The notes under the pieces were generated by a model that ran no database searches, was not told where the DNA came from, and saw nothing but the letters and a program-made list of their open reading frames with translations. The translations under genes were made by a program, and so were the position numbers. Below, piece by piece: positions 24,201 to 38,345 of a stretch of 64,000 bases of DNA. Origin of the DNA: Marsupella aquatica (lineage: Eukaryota > Marchantiophyta); the NCBI GenBank assembly GCA_973895155.1, contig OZ316892.1, positions 8,184,001-8,248,000 of the forward strand, given 5' to 3'. Position 1 is the first letter of the stretch, and every line of letters starts with the position of its first letter.

Positions 24201-27200
24201 GAATCAGGGTCGTATTATTCCACAATCTTCTGGATACGCATCTTTCAATTGCAAGGTTTTCATCCGTTTCCCAGTGCGGTAAATATACTGCCACGACATT
24301 ACGAAATCTATACCAAAATTTTCAGTTCGTTGATATGAGATCTGAAATAGACGTAACTATCTGAATCTTCCTAACAACAAAGCCGTAGAGCCAGACTTCA
24401 TATTTCTGCAATCCATTCGGATCCGCACATTGTCCACTTATGCATTAGATGTCTCTATTAATAGGTCAACATCAAAGCCACACTAATCACATGCAAGTTA
24501 CCATGTTAGGGCCTGCATCCATCTAACGCACAGCCCACGTCCCTAGAAGTGGTGACAATTAATGTCATTATTGACACCTCAGGCATTAAGGTACAAGGTA
24601 AATTAAGAATTACGCTTTCTATCACGGGCAGTAAGAGACTGGAGGGATTGCCCTATAAACGAGCAAAATACAAGCATACATCTCTCAACTTATACCACGA
24701 GGCTTACCTTTCGTCGCATATTTGTATCTGAATGCTTCATTAACGAGCCGATACCCCTAATGTACTCTGTTGAAGCCATCACAAGAGTCAGTCCATCTAC
24801 GACAGAAACTGCTGCCTCTTGTGCACCTTTCTTGAGCTTTGTTGGCAGAGTGTCACTTCGAGTGAGAGTCTGAAGTTGCAGAAGTACTTGCTCCATGAGA
24901 GCCACATACGATTTCTGCACAGAAGGCGATTTATTCAGAGTAAAGAAGACGTCCAAACCAATCCTTCCCCAAGATTGAGACTCCCATCCTCGCAAGTTCA
25001 TACAATTGAACACCACTTGGGAAGTCCCAATGCTTTCAAAGAACATGTGCTCAGACCAGTTTTATCACAGATAGACGAAATGAACTTGAACTTTGTTTGT
25101 CCTTATACTGACCTGCAAAGAATCTGAGCTTGCAGTAAGTTGGCCTCCAACGCCAAACTCCGAACCTTGTAGTTGATTTGCAACGAATTGAGTAGCTAAC
25201 TGCTGAAGTGCCCATGCCTGCCGCCTTGACGACTTATCAGGCGACACAGTACTGTCAAGCATACTATCCACCTTTATTATATCTAACAGCCTTACCATGG
25301 CAGGTAATTTGACACCAGGGGAATATTGCCGAAAAAGAGTTGCTGCGAACTCTAGCTCTACGCCCTCAAGAGGCTTTGTGGTGTCGTCTTTAAGTTCCCC
25401 ATTTGCCAGGATACCCTCTCGTCCAGATTCGTCGGTTCTCAATGAATCTCTGGCTTTTTGTAGAAGTAAGAAAATATAAACATGAAGACCCACCTCTTCT
25501 GAGGTCACTCTGACATACGACAACACCGTTCAATCGAGTGAGCACTCTGAAGCCGTACCTGACCCTTTATTGCATTAGGAAGGCATTCCCTAGAGAAAGC
25601 TTGCAACTAGTGCAGAAACAGAGATTATGTAACCGTCTGAAACTCAAATTCGATTCCAGCAACATTACAGTACACCCAACATTACAATCAGCCATCTAGA
25701 ACAAGCTGAACCGCATGGCCCCGCCTGTGGTACAATCCTTGCCACACACTATACTCAGAAAGCACGAGGCTATAATTCTCATAACGCAGTGATTCGCAAC
25801 AGAGTATGAATCATTCTTGGCCTACCTCAAAAGATTTGTGATGGTGGCCATTCTACGATGAGATGGGATACGAGGGAGCGCACTAACAAATATCTGCGGG
25901 ATTACACGAAAAATTAACATAATTTCCTCTTTGATAGCAATAAAGACATATTGGCCACGAGAATACACAATTCCTGGCGAGTTGACTCTGTAAAAATCAT
26001 CTTCCTGTACAGATGAGGAGTACGAAGGAATCTATTTACCTCAAGTAATACCGTGGGATCTTTCTCCACAGCCAACCATCCTGGCACAACTGCTGTCAAC
26101 ATCTGATATACAACTTGATGTGAATGACTATCATCCTGCACATTAGCACCAATAATTGTGCCATGGTAAAATGCTTAGCATCAGTATCTCAAGTCAGTAC
26201 TCATAACAACCATATCCATCAGTTCTTTAAATTGCTCGTGTCCGCCAATAAGAAGGCTGAAGCGGCAATGAAACACCCAAACACAAGATTTTGGATGCGA
26301 ACCTGAGTAAGGGTAGATTCACCAACAACAGACAGTACGTCAATAAGATGCTTCAGAACAGCATCTGGAATCAACGTTCCTAGGGAGGTTAACAAAGCGA
26401 GCGCATGGTTCCTTGTTGTTCCATCCTCTGCCTTGTTAACAGATATAACTATCGTGTCAACATCAACACCCAAATCTTTTATCAAATCCTGCAAGATGGC
26501 ACAGGAATGTCAGGAACCTAGCACGATACTGTTACATGAATTTCTAAGTTATAATGGGGTTCTATGAACTTCAGGAGAAGAATACTCTAGATGCTCGTAG
26601 AATGAAGCCATTTTATACCTGCTGAAGCCCTCTTTACGACATGCACCAATCAAACATTTAAGAGGAAGATAGAATCCAATCCTGTACCTTCTGATCGGTC
26701 AATTCTAGTGAAAGGGACCTGACAATTCTTTCAAGAATCATGAAAATCAGGTGTTGTGCATTGAGCACAACTGCAGCTTGTGATAAACCTCCTTTTGTAG
26801 GATTTCCTTCCGTAACGACTACTTCATCAATGCCAACTTGAGGCCAGACCCCACCAATAATGGCTTTTAACAATTTGAACAGTGGTGCAAGTAGCCCTTC
26901 TCTAAACTCCCACGTATGAACAGAAACAACCACAACAGGTGGTCACGCAGAGTTAGATTCAAGTAAACGTTGTCAAAAAGGAAGTTTGAATCTGAAATTG
27001 CGAGGTGAATACACAAGAGGGTCTGAACGTACAGTTCTACAAGGCAATATTCCTGAATGGGGACAGCAAGACAGAAAAAGTTGCAAACGCAAAATGAGCT
27101 ACAGTAGGCAAATTCCTTGACAAGCAAACAGGTGCATCCCATACCTTCTTATCATGTCCGACTTCCAAAGCAGGAACTCCAGTATGCTGGAAGCACTTGG

Positions 27201-30200
27201 GAGCAACTTGCCTTCGACTGGCCACCTGTCATGGTCACTAATTTTGTCGTTCCCGGTTGCTTTTCTCCTCTTTGTCCTCCTCTCATTGTTACTTGCTTTC
27301 GAACCAACCTCCAGTACAAGGTCTAGATGCCGTGCTACGGTTGATGCTCTTATCTGTGAAATTCCATCCAGCCAGGACAACGGGTCTACATTATTTTCAT
27401 CATGTGGCGAACATAGCTATGCTATTTAGAGTATAACACGTTAAGATAACACATAAAACTTGACCAATCCACTGAGATGAGATATGTTCTAACATTAACA
27501 ATAAAGGGCCAACCGGACGACCATTCACCTAGGCACTTCCTTGACGACTTCTGTTTGATGTTTTAGTTAGTCAATCAGTCAGGGCTGGCTGGACAGGCAT
27601 GATTAATTAACTAGTTCATAACAAGTTAAAAGACAATTGGAGCCTAATGCACATAGTATTGCCCCCTATGCAAAACCTCGAAAATTTCCTGCATGGGCAA
27701 GAATATTTCGAGAATAATGTATATTACCTTCTGAGATCTGGATTTAATGATGATTAAAAAAGTCTCAAAATTACAAAATGAATGTTTCGTGGTTGTGATC
27801 CGCGAACCTAGTTCTACTACCGTATCAATTGGGAGATGATAGATACACATTGAGCCTACTTCCAGACAGCAACAAATTGGGACGTAAGCAACATACAAGG
27901 GAGAACATTGGTAGGGAAATATTACACAAATTAGAGAAACAAACTGGACAAACTTTTAAGACAATTTCCTACTTCCAAGAAACAAGGAAAAGCAACACAA
28001 AAAACTTGTACCCAAGATTAGAAAAGTAGGGTCCTACCTGTAAGGTTCTCAACGATGCGTTTGCTGAAGAGCGAATAGTCTCACTGTTGGCTGCAGAGAG
28101 CGATATCAAGGATTGAAAAACAACATCCTGCAAACGAGAGACAAGTGGTTAGATACAAAACTGGAGTGGAAAGAAGTTGAGCAAAGTTGATACAAATGTT
28201 GAGAGGTTACGTCGGAAGTTTATGCTGAGCTACAAGTTCTTTGGGACACAGTCCAAGACATCGAGGAAGCAAACCTTCAGAGCAGATGTGTTTGATCAAT
28301 AACTCTTCCAGGATAACTCAAGAGAATACACAGCAGTTGCCCAACCTGAGGTCCAGAAATATCAGTTTATTCTAAGCTTGCCGAAGATAGTTGTTATTAA
28401 ATGAATGTAACAACGAGACAAACCTGTCCATCGACGCCAAGAGCTGTGTAAAATTCCGGCGTCAGGCACTTCAGTGCCGCGAGACAAGGTTGCAGAACTG
28501 CAGGGTCCACCAATGATCCCCCGTCAACCTGTAATTTTTGCCAGAACAAACGAATTTTGTCAGGAAAGCCATTCAAGAACGACCTACGATGATGTGATTA
28601 AAGAGTCCCATTAAATAAGTTGACGGACAAGAAATCACTCAACGGCCCACAAATTAGCGATTCCGCAAATCAAGCCGGGTAATAAACATCACACACTTTT
28701 GAGTGAGGACCACAATTATCAACACCGAACGCTAGACACCGCTACATGGCAACTACGGTCTCGTTGACAAGGAATACGTTTTCTCACTTTCAAGAAGAGG
28801 ATGTCTGCAGAGAACCTTGGAACAATAATATTTGATTTTAAAGTCGGCAGACATGCAAATCACGAATGGTGACCAACGCGACTTCAACCAAGAAGGCAGG
28901 GAAAAAGAAACAATACGACCCAGAAAAGTGCACAGCCTCATCGAGTTTTGGTGATTGGGTAATCCCGCATATGCAAACTCATGTATGCAAGAGTCAACAT
29001 AATCCGTAGACACGGAAGGACAACAACTTCTTACCTTAAGGCAATGAAAGAATGAGGACAATAAGCCCTCCCCACTGCCAACTGGAGCTTGAGCAGTCTC
29101 TGCTGCCAAACTTGGCGTATACATCTGCCGTCAACAGCACTACTGAGTCCAAGAATGCCAAGAGAATACGGTACAGACTAAAATATAGCGCTACAGTTCA
29201 TCAGAGGCTACATCTGAACGGTTCATCACATATAAACTTGTCAAAACGGCGAAAGCAACAAGTATTTCCTTGAGGAGAAACTAACTTGTAACAAAACTTC
29301 CAAGAGCTGCACTTCAGCTTGTGTCAGCCTCTCATATGGTCCATCTGAGGAGCCTTGAAGATGAGCCAGCTTTCGTCGCTCCACAAGCCCATTGAGCCTT
29401 TCTTGTGTTGCAGGGACAAGCCCAGAAGAATGCCCCATCCCTTGAAGTACTTTGAATACCACCCTCTGCATTAGACAATTCCCACAAAAGTGCTTTGTAA
29501 AGAAGTACATGGATTGAAGAGTTTATAGATCACTTATCAATGATTCCGTTGCGCGCTAGAGCTAACTGGATCACATCACAGCTCAATTTCTCAGCACTAC
29601 ATAAAACTCACAAACAACAGGCATACTTAAGTAGTACGAGAACGACTAGAATTGCATGAAAGTCTTCGATAGATACCTCTCCATAGACAGTCAAATGAAT
29701 TGCCTGGTCGACAAAGAGCCTTATTATTGAGCGATGTTCATCTGTATCACTGCCATTAATTGGAGCAAACCTGAGCTTCCGTGCAAAATCAGATATTGAA
29801 ATCTCACTGGGTACAAGAGTAATAATCCTGGGAGTTGCTAGTGTATTCGCTTTATTCTTGCTAGGAACATGCAACATTTAACAATGGGTTTCTAAAGCTG
29901 GTTCCAGAGACAAACAAAGGAGTGAACAACCGAACGGGAACGAATGTGTGGGGAAGTGCATAAATGCGCATCCTCTGCACCGGGTCATGAGTTGAGCAGA
30001 CGGAAGGGGTCGTCCGCGATGAAAGACTTCCCCAGAAAAGGCTCAAAAAATGTTTATTCGTTTATTTTATCCATTTATTAGAAAGAAATATCAACAAATT
30101 GACCTGGTTACGAAGAGAAATAGTCACAAACCCAGTCATGGCTTCGTTAATTGACTCTTCGATGATACCATATTTTTCTTTCCACAACTCCTCCAGATAC

Positions 30201-33200
30201 GTCCCATTTGATATTAGTGCGGCCTTAGCTCCTATGAGAATCGCAAGGATCTTTCCAAAACATATTGGATTAAGAAGTGTTTGATCCAAATCCTTGGTAC
30301 CTGTAACAAATAAGGAAGATCTCAAGGTGAGCACATCTCTATGTCGGTATGACTGATATAAAGGCAGGGTGAGCATGTAATTCCTAAGAGAGATCCCGTT
30401 GATCATTGAAGAGCAGGAGAGCACTGTTTGAGGTGCTGACTTGAAGACCAAATGACCCGTTTCGAAATACAAGAAGATCACCGTTGCGCTCATTAACCTG
30501 ATGTGAACGTGCATTGTGGACAATGCTGTACAAACTGCAAAATTTGTCAAACGGAAAGCCAAGACAAATGTTCACGCCAAATCCAGGCCAAGGCCAGCCG
30601 TAGACAAAATACCTTCTTGTCCTGAACTGTGCTTGTCCCATGCACAAGACAAATCCTCCACGCAGTGAATGGCACTTCTGCGAACAGCCTGACAAATAAA
30701 TGTACATTAGAAACCAGTTCAACTAAACGTTAATGCTCAAAGTTTGCCGAAGAAACCTCGACAAAAAAAACGAAATTCTTTCAACACCTGCAGACCTAAG
30801 TCCTTATTCAATGAGTCTGAAAAGAACTAAAAAAGAGCCATCTTACACACCAAGATATTCTCCCCGGGTTCTCTTCTTCTGCTAAGAGACGGTAAGTCAG
30901 ATGCCAACCTTAAGGGGACTTGCCAAGGCCACAAGTAGAGGAGGAAGAGCAGATTGCAGATGTTTAAATATGTTGCGATCAATTTCTTTGGAATTCAATT
31001 CCACCATGGTTACCAGTTGAGAAGCCAATGCATTCAAACTATGAACTTGAACAAAAGCTGGAACCGCTGACCCTGAATAAGACGCACAGTTCAGTCAGCT
31101 CAGGAAGTCACTCCGTGCTTGCACGTCTTCAGAAAGTTTAAACTAGCCTACTTCTTTACCACAAAGATATGAATTTGTCTGACTTGTGAGACTAACGAAA
31201 CATGGCAGAAGAGGACATCAGCAAAAACGGAAAAGGAGAGGAATTCTGAGTCCTTTCGAACCTTCTGTGATGACGAACTTGGATAAAAAAGGTACAGTGT
31301 CTGCAGCTGGGAGTCGACTCAGAAGAAGGTCAACGTGGGGTGTAAACACCTTCACTGATGAAGAACCAGCAAAGAGCACAAAGAGCTCATTCAATGGGTC
31401 CTGCCCTCCATCACTCTGATTCTGGAATCAAACATATAAATATATATCATTAGACACATCAAAGAGGAAATATCATTCGACCGCATATGAAGGACTTGTT
31501 CTCTGCGCACCTATCAAATAAGTTGCTTTAGAAAATTTTCATTTGAAGCTATCAAACAATTGCTTCCGGATTCACAGATCTTACTTCTTTATTTCAACAG
31601 ATCCAAGACAAAGGATTACTATATATAGATTTTATAAGGTCCAGACAAACCTCGAGCTTCATCGTCTTCGTGCAAGGTACACACATTACCAGACCGTAGA
31701 GTGCACGAAGCAAAAGCTCCGTATATCCAGTTTTGGACTTAATATCCAGTTGATGGTAGAACTCAAGTGGAATAGAGTTTAAATCATTCCACTTGGTGTA
31801 ATCGATCTGGCAAGCAACACCACCCCGAAGATTAAAAATAAATCGAAACGAAGTCAATATTCTTCTCATTCGTGATTCAGTTGTCGGTTGCCTGAGCTTG
31901 AGGTGTCTAGAAAGTGCCAGAGAGCTTCCGTCAAGGTCCCCCACTTGACTAAGAATTTTCGACTTAGAGTGGGCATCAATCCGACCAAGTATCTAGCTGA
32001 AATTTGAGCCTCTGACGAGCTTGTGAAAAAGAGTAAAACTGCCCAGTGCTTTTGACAGTATCAGGAAATACCAACTCAAATAAGTGGGAGGCTTTCGTGA
32101 AACTCATCACTTTGAATGAGCGGATCAAATAAAGAGGTACACAACACAACTTTTACCGTTTGCAGTTCAGCTGATGAACTCTTCCCTGGTCCTTCAATTG
32201 CCCATTCATCTCTCAGCCACTGAAGGCTTGCATCAATCAGTTCAGTGCTCGTCGCTGGAGAGATATGCCAATTCAAATTGTGAGAAAAATCACAGGGAAG
32301 ATTTTAACCACAGATCCCGTATTAGGGCAAAGTACATAATGTACGGCATGCTACATACTGTCCAAAACCGCAAAAGAGCCCCGGTGAAAGCAAAGGTGCG
32401 AGAAGGTGTAATTTGATGTGAATCTAAGCTAGATAATTGTGTGTAGTCTGATCACTTCGATTACAAACTCCAGGGTATACTAAACCAGATAAACCGATAT
32501 TGTTTTTGTGAATTGAAGGAGATGCATACCTTCAGAGTGTTGATTGAGACACTCAAGGAGAATAAGAACCACCAGGAGTTTTGAGTGTTCATTTAGGCTT
32601 GATTTGAGTAACAAAGGCGCCAAGGCAGCAGTGTCAGTTAACAATTTGAACGCCAGACTTTTTATGATCTTGGCGTTGATTGCTATTTGCCAAAGTCTCC
32701 GTTTATCCTGCAGGCCACAGAAAACATAGCAAGTAGGCTGTTTACACGACTTATAAAATATCACCCATGGATCAACTCGAAATTACAGAAAATTTAGAAT
32801 ATTCTTCCAGTTTGGGAAACCACACACTAAATGCATTGACACCCTATACAAAGAAAGAAAGGAAACGAGTCCAACTAATTGAAGTAGCTAAGGATTACAA
32901 TTTCTAGTTCTGGTCTTGCTCTTTCTCTTTTTTTGCAAAGTTGATTTATTTTCATATGAATTTACTTGTTTTTTTTCGTTCGTGGGGGACCAAGCCGTTC
33001 GTGTATTTGCTTATTGAACGTATTGTCTGGACAGCTCCGAATTGTACTACATGCTGAAAAGTCACAAATACACACCTTTGATTTGGCACCCTCCTCATCT
33101 GCGCCAAAAGGTGTTTCCTCGTATAGACTAGAAAGGTCTGCAAATAGATGGAAGGGTATAGTTCCTGCTACTCTCAAAATTAACCTGTTGAGCCTCCAAG

Positions 33201-36200
33201 TCTGCACAAACATAGGAGAATAATTTTTAAACCGCTACAAAACGATACGATCAAGACAAAAGTTCACTCAACGGAAAACTCAAAGGTGCAAATTCTACTT
33301 GGAAGCAAACCTGACTAGGTCTTACCAATGGCCGTTGCAGTAAATTTTCCAAAAATAGAACAGCCACCTGCTCCAGGTATCCTGGGTATTGGGCTAGGAA
33401 TTTAGTCGCCAAAAGTTCAACCACCAATTTACTTGTAACCTTAACATCCCCTTTTGATCCAGACCCTGCAGATCGATCAGAACCATTATGGTTAACAAGG
33501 CAGTAACAGTAGCCGCAAAAAGTCTTCATGGCCAGTGCACTTGGGTAAAAATATCCGACATATTGATCAAACCGTCTTCAGCAGAAAAGCACAAAGTTGT
33601 CCACCTGCCACCAATTCGGCATGACATCTGGAAATAATCGAAGCCAGAGCTGCGAAGAGGCGCTCTGCTGGAAGAACCTCCACTAAGTTGTCCGCTAGAA
33701 GTACTGTACATACTACATTATAATCATCATCGCTAAGTCGTCGAAGAAATGCCTCACGCAACACAGCATACACCTGCAATCATGTCAAGATTTCCAGAAG
33801 GAAAAGGATTCCCGAGTTTAGAGCTCTAAATTTTCGCACTGGAAATCACAAATTGAGATGAAGTTGAGGGTCTTGAATCACCCATGAACATTATCAAGAC
33901 CTGATAAGAGTGACTTTGCTGCAAATTTTAACTTTTGAGGTTGGAAACTAGAACTTCTCACACGACTCCTTCCTACAGAAACAGACAAGGTCAACAGAAC
34001 TTCTCAGCAGCTAAGTCACCTCAGCTCCTTCCTTAAGTTCTTGGGCTGCTGCTAGCTTAGAAAGCTGCTTGATTGCTATCTCCCGAATAGAAGCCTGTAG
34101 CACACAAGATCTCAATGCAAAACCATAAACAGGATCAGACCTTTCCACTGAGAGAATCTATCAAAACCATACAACTCGAGAATGGCCACCAAGAATCAGT
34201 GTCGTCAAGCTATGACTTAGCATGAGACAAACAAAGTAAACCCCATGTGAAAGAAAAAAACCTAATTAACTCCAGTTTGCTCCAGACGGACACAGTAAAT
34301 TCACAAAGAGCTGAAAATACGACAGAGTAGCAGCTCGCCTTGGGGTGTGATGCAAGGCAAATGCATATAACAAAGGGTCATGAGCACATACCTGTGGATG
34401 GTCAAGGGAAAGATATAGGCTCATATGCGTCTCTTCGAGGGGAATACGCAAACTCCCATGGAAGACGTCAGATAAAAAGACAAATGCTGGATCTTCTTTA
34501 TTTGTCACTTCTTGGACTTTCGACTGCTGTCAATTGCATACAAAACAATTGTTAGGGTACAACGAAAAGATCAGAAGGAGCTCCATACATTGCAGTACAT
34601 AAACTCTCTTGTGACAGTTGCTTCTTGCTATAAAATAGAATAGAAATTACCTGGAAGTGTAAAGTAATGGCTTTGTCCAACTCGGCTGGAAATCTCTTCT
34701 CCACAGCGAGGAGCACCTTCTTGACAAGATTCCCTTCAAAAAGCCAGAGAGAGAAATTATTTAATCAAGGAGCAGATATCATACAAGATTCATATTCATG
34801 AAATGTGATAGCGTCGCCATTGGAAATCCCATTGGATTCATGTCTCTAATATCAGGCTCCGAAGAGATTGGCATCTTAAAAAGATCAATAGGTCGCACCC
34901 GCCTCTTAATATCTGATAACTGGATCCAACCATTACGAAGGATGTCATATGCAAGAACCGGGATTCTAAACCTGACTGATAGTTTCATCTTTGCATTGAA
35001 AGTTTACAAAGAAGACGAGATCGACCTGATGGATAGTTAGGTTTAACTTGATGCACGCACAACTAGACGCATTGAAATTTTCTGTGTTCTATACATGATA
35101 CCAGCAAACTATGAACAGCATTGCAAGGCAATGCATGTGCATCATGAACAGCGATCTACTCACTTGATTTGAAAGAGTCTGCTTGGCTTCCGTTTTCATC
35201 ACCCTCGCCGAAGCTTATTTCCAAAAGCCTCAGCACAGATGGGACCACCTGACTTCCCACCGGAAGAAACTTGATGACATCAAATAGGGCGCGCTCGTAC
35301 TGTTCATGAATAACTCTGTTGCAACAGCTTTTGCGTGAGAAAGTATCCACGTTATAGTAACTTGATGAAAGCGAAAGAAGAGGAAACCAGAAGATGGAAT
35401 CAAACGGGTCTTACACATGCTCGACGAGAACTTGGACAAGGATTGTCAAAAACTTTTGAGTGTCAAATTTTTTCACCAGCTCAGTCAAAATTGGTATGAA
35501 AACCCTGCAACACAACACATAGAGGTTCATACGCTGTTCAGTTGATACATCACAGGCAACATGAACAATTCCGATTGAGCTATCGATAAGCAACATCTTC
35601 ACTTGAAATCAAATTTTCGATTTGATGTCATCGTGCGTATTTGCATATAATCTTTTGAATGTGCTGTCATCATGCAAATTTGCACATAATCCCCCAGCAA
35701 GCAAGATTTAGGGACTATTGAAAGATGTGGCGAACAATCTTTTATTCCGGCCATTTGATGCGACAACGAACGCAGGTCGCTACCTGACTTTCACTAGTGT
35801 CTTGAACGATTTAGATTGGAAGGGCTGAACTTGTTGCGTCTGCAAGAGCCAACACCAAAACAAATATCCCTTAGAGGTAGTACAGAATACAATTTGTATC
35901 ATCCTTGCAAACATTTGAGACTCACAAGCTCACCACGTCCTAGCTGCGTGGGAACGAAGGTAACCCGAACTTTGTCAAACCTCCAAGACAAAAATGGGTG
36001 ACGGTCCATTAGAACATTTAATTTCGGCAGTACTCATAAGGCAATGTGCACACATGAGAGCTGAAGGGATGGTAATACCTGCACCAGCTGGATCAAGACC
36101 ATAATATGAAGTTGCAGTACAGATTGTCCTTCACTATCTGACCCCCTTTGAAAAGCTTTAGAGATGTAATCAAACAACGATTCCACTAGTGAAGGGGCCA

Positions 36201-37918
36201 AAGAGCAGCTGTTCGCTAAAGCACCTATTATCATCAAAGCTCCAACCTGGATAGCATCATCAACCGTTAGTCCTCTGCTTATCGGAAGCAAAACTTATTA
36301 TTTCTGATCTTCTATATGCTTTTGTAAGACGAAGACCAGCAGGATTGTAAGACACTGTTATACCAGATTTTCATAAATATAATCTGCAGAACCAACGTAG
36401 AATATCCTTACACGATATTCTTCAGCGACGCCATTGTTAAAACTGTGCAGAATGAATGGTAAGATCCTGTTAACTAGGTCTGTTGAAACAGTAGGAACTT
36501 CAGCCAAAGTCTCTATGAGCACAACAGAAGCAAAGGTGATAGTAGTCTTTGACTTGGCAGCAATTCCAGAAACAGCCATAGCCTGCAGCATGACGAGTTG
36601 ATTACTTTCAGACGCGAACCCATTATAAAAACATGAAGATATGTGTTGTAGGGTTGTACACAGCATTGCTACTACAGCAAAATCGGCAAACCACTCATTT
36701 TCGATGAACAGGAAATTATTGCTACTGAATCTGATCAAAGAGGAAAAAGAAAGAAGAAAAATTCCTAAAACAAACATAGGAATGCCTACCAATTCGCAAA
36801 TAGATTCCACAAGTGCCATATCATGAGTGCACCTTTGCACCAATACAGCCCGCGGTGGTGCTGCACCAGTACTTTGCACTGCCTCTAAAAATTGCCATCG
36901 TGTATTCCTAGAGATCACCCATGAGAAAATAACAACCAATACATGAGACCAGGCACATTCATTCAATCACAGAAAAATCACCCGGTTATACCAAAAATTG
37001 ATATAGTACAATTTGAAGCAGTCCTAAAGCATTAACCGCATATGATTCTCTTTAAGTCTACAGATAAAACATGTCGAGTGTGAACTTGCTCTTGTACAAC
37101 TCACTTGATTTGGAGAAGCTGCACTACCCGAACAAAGAGGCTAGTTTCATGATAAGGCAGCACGCATAGCACAACATCCTCCACGTTGTAGACCTGAATC
37201 CTGCAAGAAAAGCCAAGAAATTTGAGATGAAATCACAGAAACAGGAGCAGCTTCTGCTCTCTCATACCTTCCTGACTAGCGGCTCAATCTTTTAAGTACA
37301 GAGACAACCAAATCTATGGAAGCTCTCAGTAAATCATTTGAATTCCTGTCTTCATTGACAAATGACAGATAAATCAGTTAACGCCGCGAAATCAAGTGAC
37401 AACTTACTTGTAACGTCTGATTAAGAATTCAACCGTTTGATGCGCTGATGTTAACATGACGTAAGCAGATAAAAGTCGAAGAAATGTCGTAATGGACTTA
37501 TTTAGCTTCGCGTTGTACTCCTTTGATTGCAGCTCCCTGTCTATCTGAGAGCTCTCAATGCTGAACAGAGTCTTTTTAAAAGATTTGAACCGGCCGTCGA
37601 TAATGATCAGTTCATCCAAACCTGTCAAAAATGCCAAAACTTCGTAAGCTCCCTGTTCTCCACCTAAATTCACCACTATTTCTGCCCTTTCCGAACATTT
37701 GAGATTTCCACTGCCTCATTATTCGTAGTCACAGTGGAATTGACGAAACGAATTAGGGTCGCACCTGTTTGAGAGAGTGTGAATATCGTTTGAAGATCGA
37801 TGTCAGCGGCCTGGGAAGGACGAAAGAGAAGGGAGGGGCGCGACGATGGTTTGCTGGAAGTGGAGGCCCCGCCGGCCACCGCCAGAGCCTGTAACTGGGA
37901 TGCAAGTTTCGAAGCCAT
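21272..37918 (-). CDS. UTP10: UTP10/HEATR1-like U3 snoRNP protein, 39 exons, 2391 residues
   Basis: HEAT-repeat scaffold of the t-UTP part of the small-subunit processome; it acts in the nucleolus in pre-18S rRNA processing and rDNA transcription. The start MASKLASQLQAL..SRPSLLF and AADIDLQTI match the plant family. A U3snoRNP10-like region lies near residues 220-350. The BP28CT region is in exon 36 (LLLDPLLSIYGSAL, SETSFKPLFVKILEWA). Basic nuclear-type runs ERRTKRRK and KPKKKKKK lie in exons 28 and 37. Exons 5' to 3': 37765-37918, 37408-37621, 37105-37200, 36790-36907, 36412-36582, 36079-36246, 35784-35839, 35415-35504, 35164-35315, 34651-34733, 34392-34526, 34020-34094, 33605-33773, 33326-33465, 33076-33201, 32530-32707, 32157-32254, 31651-31992, 31262-31421, 30909-31072, 30613-30688, 30104-30534, 29677-29856, 29286-29465, 29035-29124, 28424-28528, 28038-28127, 27145-27353, 26688-26901, 26303-26488, 26040-26135, 25826-25893, 25113-25509, 24708-24914, 23504-24190, 22830-23242, 22179-22419, 21808-21993, 21272-21502. 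All junctions are GT-AG with matching phases and no internal stop. Exons 22 and 23 have the least certain starts. Human HEATR1 is about 2144 residues. Confidence 0.93.
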
Positions 37919-38345
37919 CTTGTACTGCCAAAAGAAACCGCCTGTGATGAAGTAATCCGAATCTCAAGGGTACGTGGTCTTAATTTCGCACAATGCCATC
38001 AAAAATTAGTCTCCATATCCATCGGTGGGAGCTGATGCAGTAGCCCTTTCTCCCAACCTCTGTCCAATTTGGCCCTTTGACGTTCCACTCTCTTTTCAAG
38101 TTGATTCGTTCATTGCCTCTGTGATTCCATCTCTCGTGACATTAGTCGCGATACATCCGTTACTGTGCGTAAGGGTTGACGGTACAGGAAAGCTGTGATT
38201 TGAGGGAGACCATCGCATTGATTTCATCAGCCCGGGGCCTTAGACTGACCGACTTTCAATCTCCTTCCGTCTCATTGACGAGCAAAGGCAGGAGCCCTCG
38301 CGAACCCTAAACCCTGCAAGGTGCTTTAGGGTTTAAGGAAGGTGT
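37919..38345 (-). promoter_or_regulatory. UTP10 upstream region with a palindromic telo-box
   Basis: About 390-415 bp upstream of the UTP10 ATG, AACCCTAAA (38303-38311) and its exact reverse complement TTTAGGGTT (38325-38333) flank a 13-bp spacer. Telo-boxes (AAACCCTA) are established promoter elements of plant ribosomal-protein and ribosome-biogenesis genes, which fits UTP10. Both orientations are present. Transcription start and TATA box were not located. Confidence 0.6.

Noticed and set aside
30384-30722. An alternative reading of UTP10 exon 22 (VNERNGDLLVFRNG frame)
   Set aside because: It cannot be joined in phase to exon 21 by any AG acceptor seen and meets a TAG; the other frame stays open for 431 nt and joins both neighbours in phase.
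38303-38335. Interstitial telomere array
   Set aside because: Only about one and a half CCCTAAA units occur in each orientation. This is a promoter-type telo-box, not a telomere tract.
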